A stretch of 64,000 nucleotides of DNA from Liriodendron chinense (Eukaryota > Streptophyta > Magnoliopsida > Magnoliales > Magnoliaceae), in NCBI GenBank assembly GCA_003013855.2, contig ML058448.1, positions 930,001 through 994,000 on the forward strand. The letters are read 5' to 3'. Below are positions 35,515 through 47,500 of the stretch, piece by piece; position 1 is the stretch's first letter, and the number at the start of each line of letters is the position of its first letter. Made by a program: the position numbers and the translations under genes. Under the pieces are notes generated by a model, which searched no databases, was not told the origin of the DNA, and was given only the letters and a program-made list of their open reading frames with translations.

Positions 35515-36120
35515 TCATGGAAGGGAGCGGATTGCCTGTGACCCGGGGGCATAGAGATATCTCTGTGCCTTGAGCTGTGTGGGGCCCATAGAGATGTCTG
35601 TGACAAATTCACTCCGTCCATCTGTTTTGAAAGACCACGATAGGACAGGGTTCTAAAAATCATACAGATCCTAAATTCAGGTGGCCCATACCACATGAAA
35701 CAGTGGGTATTGAACACTTAGTGGTGACAAAAGTTTTACATCAGTATGATATTATTCGTGCAGTTTATCTGAGTGTTAATAATTCTATAGACAGTTTGAA
35801 TGGCATATAAACATCATTTCAGCTCCAGGAAGCCTTCCATGGTGGACGTGGGTGTTCCCACTGTTTATAATATAGTCCACAGTCCATGGTTGATTAAGTG
35901 GGGAGGCCGTGATCATGGAGCTTACTGTTTTCTTTTCAAAACGTTTGAGCTGTCCATCATTTTCCTCTTATAAATTTATGAATTGGGCCAAAAAAAAATA
36001 TATATATATATCCATATCTAAAGCTCAGGTCAGCCACACAGCAGGCAACAGTGCATATTGGGACCAAGCCTTTTAAACGATCATAGGACCACAGAATTTT
36101 AGACTCAGGGGCAAAATCGG
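35515..36120. mobile_element. Degenerate MITE copies
   Basis: GGAGCGGATTGCCTGTGACC terminus, TGTGGGGCCCATAGAGATGT, ACCACATGAAACAGTGG, then incomplete right arms and a second set after 36000 (AAAGCTCAGGTCAGCCACAC). Similar in type to the copy inside 57675-58621. Confidence 0.55.
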
Positions 36121-36129
36121 TAGGTGTTA

Positions 36130-36768
36130 CGGAATGACATTATGAACGGTTGAGAATGTCATTCAAGTACCGTTTGAATGGCCTAGAAATATCAAAACTG
36201 GAACATTGATAGTTTCAACAGTGGTAAGCCACAAATCCACTTTTTCATGTCATGAGATACACCTTTGCATTATATCAGCCTGAATTTTAGGCCACAACTT
36301 AAATGAGATGGCAAAAATGGTGGACGGTTCAGATTTGCCATAAGTATTAGGAAAGTGGGGTTAACCAAAATTAAGTTTGTATGAAGAAGTGACATCTCTA
36401 TTGTGTGGTGGTTTGGCTCATTGTTTTCTTTGAGAAAAATCCCAACCATGGGTGTAAGATTTAAATTGATCATTACATGCTTAGCAGCATATAGATGCCC
36501 TATGTTAATTCCGGACCGATCACAACTAGATCTAACATTCCATAAGATGTCACATGGTAAAGATGTGTTTGTATTGAAAAGCATCTATCGGCGTAGCAAG
36601 AGTCCTACAATTGAAACTCTTTGCCGAGTATTACAAGATGCAGTCCAAAAAACTAGTCTCTATAAAGCAATGTGAATCACATAGATTTGCACATCCACTG
36701 CCCAATTAAAGATTCACACAAAATTATAATATGGCTACTGCCTTTCTCAATTTATATAAACAACACTC
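36130..36768. other. Intergenic, no gene recognised
   Basis: MITE-like right-arm words near 36200-36330; the rest is without recognisable features. Confidence 0.35.
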
Positions 36769-36844
36769 AATGAAGAGCTTGAGGCACTAACCGAGACACA
36801 CAACCTAATGAAGAGCTTGAGGCACTAACCGAGACACACAACCT
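36769..36844. repeat. Perfect tandem duplication, 2 x 38 bp
   Basis: Two identical 38-bp units beginning AATGAAGAGCTTGAGGCACT (36769-36806 and 36807-36844). Confidence 0.9.
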
Positions 36845-36879
36845 ATCTTACAGCGTAATGTTGTGGATCCTAATTTTAA

Positions 36880-37500
36880 CCTTAGTTCCTCCACTTCTAT
36901 CCAACATCGCTATAATAAATTCGGAATTTAGCATAACTTAGATTGCTATTGTCCAACGCCAATATCACTGTAGTCCACTTAAGAGTAGTGTAAATATTCA
37001 CGACCTCCATTGTCGAAAACACAATCAAATAAGTCCATAGTTGGAAGATCACACTGGTCACATCCTACTAACCATTCACCTCAATTGTTTGTTTACACAA
37101 ACGATTGTAGATAATTATCTTTTATTCTTTACTTATTTATTTTATTATCACTGGTTGTACTAATCTTCATTCTAAATTAATAAATTTAGCAATCGGTTGT
37201 TATTTTTAACTCTAATCACCCATTATTAATTACTAAGAAACCTAAAAACTACGGACACTGTTAAAAGAAAAGTCCTTAGCCAAAGGCAAAAAGATCACAT
37301 TCAAAAAGACTAATCCTCCCATTCTAAACTATTTGGATGGCTGTACATTGGTGGTTGGACAGTTAAGTCAATCTTCACAAGTCTAATCACATGGTTGATT
37401 TGGCACTCGGGGTCACAAGGGCTTAATCAAACTTGAGTTAAGTATGACTCTAATATACCTAACATTATCCTAATCGTACACGTGTAACTGAACAAAGGGC
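36880..37500. repeat. Duplicated non-coding block, partner of 4850-5500
   Basis: Collinear with 4850-5500 as described there; it lies on the same side of gene C as its partner does of gene B. Confidence 0.6.
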
Positions 37501-37884
37501 CTGTTTGTTAACACGTGTGGTCTTATGGCTGATTGAAATGCAACGCCCTGGACCAACGATCATGGCCATTGCCTCATCCCATGTGCCGCACATGTACGTT
37601 AGAAACCTACCCGTTGGACTTTTGGGCCAGGGCGTCTGCACACGTACGTGGGGTTTGACTGATGAGCAGCTCTAAGGATAACATGTTCTCGTGTACATGT
37701 GGGGTGTGGTTTGGTTATCCCAACTGTTGATTTGTTGGCCCTTCTTGGACTGGTGTTGCCAGAAAAAAAAAAAAAAAACATTCAGTTGTGAGGATTCAAT
37801 CCTTCCAACTCTGGACAGAACACATGAAACAGTAGCGAGGGAATGCCCATCACGGTGAGTTGGGACACACAGTGTTGTTTACAT

Positions 37885-39607
37885 ACATCTGTTCCATTCA
37901 CCTGATACATCTCATCAGGACGAGGAGGCACCCAGAAATAGGCCATTCCAACACTGAAGGGGCCCCAACCTCAAACAAGAATGAGTGTCCCCTCTTAACT
38001 CTTTCCTATGTTGTTGCTCACATGATTGACAGATTCCCCTGATTTTTAGGCCTGGGGCTAACGTGAGGGGACGCATATATACGATGGCGTGCTTGGATCC
38101 CTGCAGAATGTCACGCTAAGGCACACAAAAGTAGACAACATGGCAAGCTAAGATGCAGTCGACCATTGTCCCGTATTTGGAGAGATGAAATAACCGCAAA
38201 TGCTTCAAAAGTGTATAAAGACCTCTGCTCTCCTCAGTCTTGACAACAGTTAGTTGTAAATTCAAGAGTCATATTCTACTTTTTTTTTTTTAAATTACTT
38301 AAATAAGGTCTATGACTCTATCTGAATCGAGTGAGTTACCTGCGGTCGAGACAGCCCATAGGTTTTTAACAGACCCAGGTTCTTAACTCATGGTGAAACT
38401 CATGCCATGAGTGTGTTCTTAATTTTGGGTCCTTCCTCATACGTTAGTGGTGGGTTCACATGAGTTTCAACACGAGGTCATCAATTCAAGTACCCATTAT
38501 GGTGAAATTCCACTTTGGTGTGAGTGCCTGTGTATAATAATAATAATAACAAACCTCATGGTGAACCTACATTTAGATTTGGGTCACCTTGGGTTGGGTT
38601 TGGGTCAGGACGAGAACAGCCGGTGAAATCCATATAGCAAACGAGCCAAGAAGTTAAGCCTGATCCCATACCATTTACTAATGGTGGAGGAACTCGAACC
38701 CAATCATTATCCACAACCCATAATTCAAACTCAAGCATGAATTAAAACCAAAATCATTTGGCCCAAGTCCCACTCAAACTCTACCTGTTTACCCAACCGG
38801 CCTCACTTTCAAGCCCTACATTTATGTAGCACGAGCAGTATGGTTCAAGCGGACAGGCAATCCATTTTCCATATATGAAAATTATGAACCCACGTCATTT
38901 CTCTAATTTTTGTAGCGCAGACTGTTAGCCGATGGCTACTGGCTATTCTGGTCCCTAGGGATACAAGTCCTGGCCTGACATACTGGCTATTCTGGTCCCT
39001 AGGAATACAAGTCCTAGTCTGACATACATAAAGGTTAGGTCTATGTACCTTTCCAAGCTGGGCCTAGATTTTCCGATATTTTATATTAGGTCATGACCTG
39101 AGCTTAGAACTGTCAATCTCCGGGATGTTGAACGGTCCTGGCCCTACAGCCTGGCCAAACAGTTCAAATTCCGGCAAAAAATCCTAGGCACGGCCTGTTG
39201 ACTGCCCCACATGTGCTTGAGAATTGATCTGTTTACGATGTCAATGGAAGGGAATGGACCTGATATTAAAGGCCCACTCATAAACAGGCTGCCCTTGATG
39301 TAACATTTTGGCCTGAATCAGAAACATTATCCATCGCACTGATCAATTGATATGCTGGCCTCATGGATGAGAAAATGTTCGATGGGGTTTTTCAAAAAAA
39401 AACTAATTCCTAGAATAGTTTTGTTCCAATTTCGTACTATGTTTCATCCAGGAGATGCCAACAGTTCCGGATTTCATCCATTCGTTGGGTGGGTACCATA
39501 CTACCATGTAGATATCAACCATTCGACAGCAAGTACTTAACAATTGAGGCAAATTTCAAAGGTAACATTCTAACATTTTCTTCAAACGAGTGCACACCCA
39601 TGTTTTA
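37885..39607. repeat. 3' flank of gene C, duplicated with the 3' flank of gene B
   Basis: Collinear with 11195-12577. Compared with B it has gained a SINE (38398-38554) and a 44-bp tandem duplication (38937-38980 and 38981-39024, TACTGGCTATTCTGGTCCCT). Confidence 0.8.
38398..38554 (+). mobile_element. SINE with target duplication and empty site in the B paralog
   Basis: A 157-bp element between two copies of CTCATGGTGAA (38387-38397 and 38555-38565), ending in a TAA repeat tail. TTCAACACGAGGTCATCAAT followed by TCAAGTACCC resembles a box B. The gene B flank has the single site CTCTTGGTGAAACTACATTT (about 11617), so this insertion postdates the duplication. A minus-strand relative lies at about 3840-3965. 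Confidence 0.75.
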
Positions 39608-41504
39608 TTACTCGGAATGAGGATGGTCACGGCTGCCCAATGACAGACATGGGGTTGTGATGGGAGGACTTGAATATGGTCCTCTTAACAAACCATCAGC
39701 GATCAATCTGTACGCTGCTTCCGTTAGGTGAATTCCATCCCAGGCTGCATACCACGATGGGTTGTCGCACACCGTGCTCCCAACGTTGCCACATCGGGCA
39801 GACGTGTTGTGATTGTATGGCCCACCGCCTCCGCAGCATGCTCTGAGTGCTCCGCCATAGAATCCTACATTTACATGACATAAAGGCATGAACAAGTTCA
39901 CAAATACATAGGAGTCCTGCCTCTAGCATAAACACTAGTAAAATTGCAACTGAAATGCTCGTAGAGAGAGGTGAAGGCAAAGTGATTGTAAGTAGCTCAA
40001 GTTGGATCGGTCCTCAGAATGGCTCCTCTTGAGGCCAGGATGGGCTTGGTTGACCCTCAGCCCTACTTGACCCACCTAAGCCATTCATATGGTAGGCCTC
40101 ACCATAGGATGGTCAATTGAATAATACATTTCCTACCAGTTGATCCTATCCATCTGACTAGTGGCTCTCAAATGGACAAGGACAGCCACGTCCATGTCTA
40201 AGAAGGGACCAATCATTTGTGTAGGATAATCCAATGGGAATAGGGCTCAGGCTATAAAATGTAACTGGGTGGGGTTGGTTTGAACCCTACCCAACCAGGC
40301 CTGCTCATGTATGTGATCAACAAGCTAGGCTAAATGAGCCAACCAACCAGGCCCAAAATCCAAAACAAACTAATAGAAGATAAGACACATAAATATAATG
40401 TATCCATTTAGTGTATCATGCCTTTTACCCCACATTCCGATCTTAGACTTGAGTTGAACCGTGCCAGGTCAGTTTGGGTTGAGCACCCGAGTTGGACCAC
40501 AGGGTATTTGGATTACCCATCAGGTTTGGGCCAGAATTCCTGACCCATTTTGGACCCAAGTGCAACCTGAACACGATCTATTGCCACCCCAAGATAGGAA
40601 GATTGTGGGAATATGTTCCATTGAAAAGAGGTGCGACATGAGGCCTTGGATCAGCAGTAGTGGGTCCTACACATTTGGTCCTGACAATTGATAGATAATT
40701 TGTTACTAGGGGAGAGAGCGCACCAAAATCGTATGGAGAGCGGTAGAAGACCATGGCAGCATTGTAATAATCAGCATAGATGATGGTAGTGTGTGGATGC
40801 AGTGCGCGCAATCGATCCAGCTCCTGCAGCAGTAGGTGATTGTGATACTCGGAGAAATCGTTCAAGTACGTGAGACAACCAGTAAGAGGGTCATAGTCTT
40901 CCGATCTCGGGCTAGGGCGGATCGTTAGATATGCTGCTGAGCAACCGGTGGGTAGGATTCCAGGGACCACAAGTGTCCTAGCCCCATGCTTGATCAACAT
41001 CTGGAATGCAACACATCCATTGAAATAACAGATCAATGTCAAATCCATTTCAAAGATTCTACGTTGGTTCTTACATCCACGTGGGAGATCCTTCACCGTC
41101 AGTTGGCCCTATCATGCATGTATCGTGGTCTGAAGATTGAAATGGTCTTGTCCTTAGGTGACACATATATGCCCACTAAATGTGGACGGCCTTCTCTATT
41201 ATTCATCGTTCAATTTCTTCATGCACCTGTGGCCAGGCACATGTATGGTGGGACCAACCAGATGAATGTTGGATCTCTGCATGTATCCTACAACTTACAT
41301 CAACTGTTGATACGATGAGATTGATGACGAGAGGTACGAAGGTCCGGATCTCTTCTACGCTCCTTCCTTGTAAGAAAGGGTTATGGTAATCATTGCTTCC
41401 CAACTCTCCCACAACGAACAGAGTCTTTCTAAAAATGCCTCCACAATCTAGCCAGAATAGAAATCAACAATCAATTTAAGACCAACTCAGAATGTAATCG
41501 GGAC

Positions 41505-41541
<37 letters not shown>

Positions 41542-44500
41542 GCTTTGTGGGGTCTTCCATAATGTGTGTAACATCTACCTCTATCTATCACATGTGCCAG
41601 CTCATGTTAGGATATGACCCAAAAGCCAAGCCGGTCAGACGGTACATTGGAGTCGGAATGCCCGCCATTTAAAACCTTTTTATGCTGAATGTGATCTTAT
41701 GTGCCATTCAAACATGGATTGATGACGGGATGATTCGGATGCAAGCGGCGGTCTGATGCGACTTGTTTAAGTGACCCGCAAGTCACCCTAACCGAGCAGG
41801 TTGGCCTGAGTCACGAGTCTTAAATCCTTGCATGGCCATTCGTAAGGTGAGTTCCGCTGGAAAACTAGATATTAACCTTGTCTAAAAGCTTTTGTAGGCT
41901 CCAAGAATGTATCAACCGCAGGCTTTTCTAGGCCCATTGTTGTCTCTGGCGTCGCCTACTTCAATTTTGAATTGGCATAGTTCCTAATATCCAAAAATGG
42001 TTGGGTGCAAATGATAGTGGTAGAGTTTGTCTCGTACTTCACCTACTTCAAGCAGCTTCCTTGACAAACTATAGAAAATATAGAGAAAAATTGAAATTGC
42101 ATTCTTCGCTATTTCTTTCATTCACCACGCAGGATGTAAATATACAATGAGATGAACTAACGAATGTAGAAGCTAGTTGTACAGAATCAACTAAAAATAA
42201 GCAATGAGGTAACATTGCCATCTTTATAGAATCAGAGAAGATAAGATAAAGATTTCGGGAATAAATTAGATTTTATTCATGGGTAATACTCCCTCTCAAG
42301 TTGGAGCGTGGAGATCAGTAATGCCCAACTTGATAAGAAGAAGATGGAATTGGTCTCGACCAAAAGCTTTGGTAAATATATCCGCAAGTTAGTGATTTGT
42401 AGGGATATATGAAGTGCGGAGAATCCTAGAAGTGATCTTCTCTCAAACAATGTGGCAATTAATCTCAATGTGTTTAGTACTTTCGTGAAACACTTGATTG
42501 GTTGCAATATGGATCGCATCCTGATTGTCATAACAAAGGTGCATCGATTGATGGTGAGGGACACCGAGATCATGTAAAAGGGCTTTGAGCCAAATGACTT
42601 CATAGGTGGCGTTGGCCATAGCGCGATATTCAACTTCAGCAGAAGACCTGGAAATGGTTGATTGTTTCTTTGTTTTCCAAGAGATAGGGCTATGACCGAG
42701 CATCATCAAATATCCTGTAGTGGATCTTCGTGTTGTGGGGCAAGAGGCCCAATCAAAATCACAATAGGCAGATAATTGTAGAGAACTATTAGAAGATAAA
42801 ATGATCCCTTTTCCAGGAGCGGTTTTGAGATAACGAAGCACCTGAACAGCCGCATCATAGTGAGGTTGACGTATATTCTATATAAATTGGCTAAGAATGT
42901 TGACGGCATAAGCAATGTTTGGCTAAGTGATTGTTAAGTAAATAAGGTGACCAATAAGCCACCAATATGTACTTGGATCTGAAATTGGGTTGCCATGGTC
43001 ATTGGATAAATGCAAATTTTGTTCCATTGGAAAAGAGGCAGGGCGAGCCCCAAGATGACGACTGTCCTGGAGTATATCAAGTGTATATTTGTGCTGATTG
43101 AGAAAAAGACCTTTTGGTGAGCGGGCTACTTCAATACTTAAAAAATATTTTAGTGGGCCAAGGTCTTTAATGTGAAACTTTTATTGAAGAAAAGCCTTTA
43201 AATTTGTGATGGCTTTGGGATATCATTTCCGGTGAGGATGATATCATCGACGTAGACAAGAACTGTGGTGAAGTGAAGTCCGTCAGCAAGGGTGAAAAGG
43301 GAATAGTCAACCTGTGATTGACGGTATCCAGCTTCTTTCATGGCAGAGGAGAATTTTGCAAACCAATTTATTGATGCTTGGCGAAGTCCATAAAGGGACT
43401 TGTTGAGACGGCATACGCGTTGCTCCCCCTGTTTGGAAAATCCAGGAGGGATTTTCATGTATACTTCTTCGTGGAGATTGCCATGGAGGAAGGCATTATT
43501 GACATCTAATTGATGGAGAGGCCAATGACGGATGACTGCTATGGCTAGGAGGCATCGGACAGTAACTACTTTCGCAGCTGGCGCAAAAGTTTCGTGAAAA
43601 TCCAAACCTTCAATTTGATTGTATCCTTTGGCCACTAAACGAGCTTTATAGCGTTCAATGGTACCATCAGTACGATATTTGATTTTGTAGACCCATTTGC
43701 ATCCAACTAGCTCTTTGCCTACTAGTGATGCGCAACCTGTCACCCTACCAATTGGTGATGTTGCTTCTATCACTCATATTGGCTCAGTTTCTCTCTCCAA
43801 CAATTCATCCTTACATGATGTCCTTTGCGTTCCTAAATTCCACTTCAACCTCATGTCCACCATAAAACTAACTCAACCTCATGTCCATCAGCTCTGATAC
43901 CATGTTGCTGACCGGTTGCGCTAAAAGCTCGAGCTTTTTGGGAACGATAGAACAATGTATATCAGGGGGTTTACTAACGCCTCCAACACCTCCCCTCACA
44001 TGCGGGCGGTATACTAGCCCTGCACACGATACTCTGGGTTGATACAATACCGGATGCCTTATAATACCGAATTTTGTAAACCCCGGGACTTAAACACCGG
44101 ACGTCCTGCTCTGATACCATGACAAACTTTAGAAAATAAAGAGAAAATTCGAAATTGCTTTCTTTGCTATTTCTTTCATTCACCACGCAGGGTGTAAATA
44201 TACAATGAGATGAACTAATAAATGTAGAAGCTAGCTGTACAGAATTAACTAAAAATAGGCAATGAGATAACATTGCCATCTGTATAGAATCAGAGAAGAT
44301 AAGATAAAAGATTTGGGGAATAAATTAGATTTTATTCATGCGTAATATTCCTCAATGATAGGTCTTGAAAAACACAAAAGGTGAAAAAAATGACAGCACA
44401 ATTTACACTTTTTGTGAGCTGATTAGTAGATAAAAGTTTAAAGTAAAAATTAAAAACACAAAGAACATCATGTAGAACCAAATATGTAGATAAAGAGACC

Positions 44501-47500
44501 GAGCAAACATCATTCATGGGAATGGTATCTCCAGTTGATAATATGACAGCCTTAGTATCATAAGTTTGTGTGGAATTTGTAAAACGAGATGAATTAACTG
44601 TCATATGAGCAAAGGCTCAACCACTCATGAACCAAGTGATAGAAGAAGAAGAAATAACAGGGTTGCAAAAAGGAAAAGATGAAATGCCAACATGCTAGAT
44701 AAAGTGACCATGGGGTAGAAAAGAAAGCACTTGAAAAAAATGGCATAGGTAATGTAAAGGGCATAAGCAGTGGACGAAGATTCGCAAACTGATTTCTTCA
44801 ACGAGGAGGCAACAATCATTGGGGTGACAAGTTCAATATTTAATGGTCCATAAAAATGACAGGTCCACAACACCAGCTAAGATCTGCATTCAGATCTGGG
44901 CTCACACCAAGCAAGCAACATATACACTAAAAATTGTGGATTTAAATATACGTCCAAGTAGTCAACACAACTCCATGGATGTTGATTTAAGAATGCTGAT
45001 CAACAGTCGTGGGTTTTTTAAATCCAGCGGTCAGATATGCAAAAGGGCCTATAGAAATGATGTTCAAACAAACGTTGGGCCGGGAGCTTTGCTGTAACAT
45101 GAAACAACAATCCAGTTGAACCACTCTACGCATGCAATCTCGTAGAGGGTTTCTAATTGGGGCCATTGATAGTGGCCACTAATGGATTGATCGAGCAACA
45201 GAGACGGTGACAAGAACGGGCGTGAATTAGGTGTTACCTCGGGAACAGCTTAGTGGGTGTTACCCCTACCGTATGGCCCACATGGATGGTATTTTGTATA
45301 TCCACGCCGGTCCATCCTTTTCTACAGAGAATTTTAGAATGGGGTTCCAAAAATTATGCAGATCTAATTCTCAAGTGGACCATACCACTAAAAACAGCCA
45401 TTTAAAATACCAAAGACCCTGTCTTAAGGTTTTGGTAATGATTATTTTCAATCCAAGCTCTTGATAGTGCCAATAAGGTCTTGATGAAAGGAAAATATAA
45501 ATATCAGATTGATCCAAAAGTTTTGTGGCCCACAAAATATTTTTAATGGTTATTCATCACTATTTCTAGTGGTATGGTCCACTTGAGATTTGGATCCTCT
45601 TAGGGTTTTGGATCACATCCTAAAATGATATGAAAAAACAAATAGACAGCATCGATATATAAAAAATTCATCGAAAAGGGCCCCACACGGTTAGGGTAAC
45701 ACCCACTAAGCTGTTCCCAGGTAACACCTAATTCCCGGGTAACACCCACTAAGCTGTTCCCAGGTAACACCTAATTCCCGCTCGACAAGAACAGGGAGGT
45801 CCATAATGATGCCAACATCGACCTCACCGCTCTTTGATAGGGATGTGGTCTACTACTGCAAATAGCAGTGGATTATATGCCGTAGGCCGAAGATGGAGAC
45901 CTAAGGGCTTGTTTGGTTGCAGAATCTAGATTCTAGAGAAAATTGAGATTCCAGTATTGTAATCTAAAATTGCAGAATTTGGATTGGAAACTCAGGTTCC
46001 ATTTGAAACTTGCTGGTTGGTTGAAAACTATGTAATTCAACCGTTGCTTGCAACATGGCCTACTTGGGCTTCAGATCCGCCTGAGAACTGGACTCCTGGC
46101 CTATAGTAGTTCCACAAGACAGATGGCTGGGTTGGATGACAAATAAACATTATAGTGGGTCCTAGGTGGAAGTTCAATCAACACTGTTCTCTTATGATGT
46201 GGTCCACTTGAGATTTAGATTTGCTACATTTTTTTTTTGGTCTAATGCCCTTAATTGAGCTCTCAAAACAGATGGATCGTGTGGATATAAGACATATACA
46301 TCAAGCTTAATGACGCTAACTTATGCTTTTTAACTTAGAAAGGCGGAAGGCCCCTACATTGTTTCTACTGATTCCGATTCCAGCTGATTTAAGTTTCCTG
46401 GTGGAATCCTGTTTGGTTAGAATTTTCTGCCGAAATACACCAGTTAAAATTGTATTAGGTTGGAATCCAAATTTTAAGCTGAAACAGGTTTTCAGATGCC
46501 AACCAAACGGACCCTAACAGAGAGTCGTGAAAATGGGTTTCCATCGAACCGAGATCAACAGGTTCTGGAATGAGTTGGAGTGGGTTCTGGGCTGATTTGG
46601 GGAATGCTTTCGGCAATTGCACCAGTGGGTGTCGAGAGGAAGAAGGTGGGATGCGCGGGTAGCAATGTCGGTATTTTGCCGGATTGGGTGGTTTTAGGGG
46701 TTGGGATGACAACACCACGATTGGTGTTGGGGTTGGAACAGTTAGATGAGTGGTTTTAGAGCAGCGAGCCGATAAGGTGATCAATGGCAGCAAGCTTAAA
46801 GGGCTTCGAGTTACCGGAAATAATGTCGGTGGGCAGGGTGGTTTTGCAGATCAGGGTTGGGATTACAACACTGCAATCGGAACTTTGCGCTAGAGGAAAG
46901 AGATGTTAGGGTGTTGTCGGATCTAGACATCGATCTGGATTGACGCTGGGGTGATCCAGTCTAGAATGATGTCGGTTCAAAAAAGATGGTTGTGTTGGAG
47001 CAGAGAATGGGCTGACAGTTGCAATGAGATACGTAATGAGAAGTGGCCATAAAAATGGAGGGATAGAGACGTCCGTTTTCAAACGGACGAACTAGATCAA
47101 GGAAATGAACCGATCAATGCCAAAGCCTAGAATGCGTTGGAAAATCAAGAGCTTTGATACCATATAAAATTTCAAGGAACTGGGAAAACGAATTTAAGGA
47201 AGATTGTTGCCTAATCCTCCTTATATTTTTACATTAAAATACAATGAAAATTATAGAAGAGGGGTTGAATCAAATCGCTAATTGGGAGACTAAATTAGCA
47301 TACAATGAAAATTATAGAGGGTTGAATCAAATCCCTAATTGGAGACAACAACCTCACCAAACTCTATATTACATTCCAGACAATTGATACCCTATACACA
47401 AAGGGATGACAACTTATTACGAAGACCTATCTTTTCTGCCAGTATGTCACTTGTAGAGCTATGTATGCCTAATTTGACTATGTTGGATCTAACAACTCAT

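Larger units (their letters stand above)
42062..44347 (-). mobile_element. Short defective Copia element in gene C intron 2
   Basis: A 2,286-bp element with a 5-bp duplication TTCCT (42057-42061 and 44348-44352). LTRs 44120-44347 (5') and 42062-42288 (3') are 228 and 227 bp. TGGTATCAGAGC (initiator-Met primer site) adjoins the 5' LTR and a CTTGAGAGGGAG polypurine tract adjoins the 3' LTR. Internally a reverse transcriptase (43198-43700, with KWVYKIKYR, RYKARLVAKGY, LDVNNAFLHG, YGLRQA and YVDD) and RNase H (42443-42841, STTGYLMMLGHSPISWKTKK) remain, separated by frameshifts. Gag, protease and integrase are missing. It shares the transcriptional orientation of gene C. Confidence 0.92.

Noticed and set aside
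36769..36844. CRISPR-like repeats
   Set aside because: Only two abutting identical units without spacers in plant DNA; a simple tandem duplication.
44104..44119. TGGTATCAGAGC as part of a tRNA gene
   Set aside because: It is complementary to the tRNA 3' end and adjoins an LTR, as expected of a primer-binding site; no cloverleaf is present.
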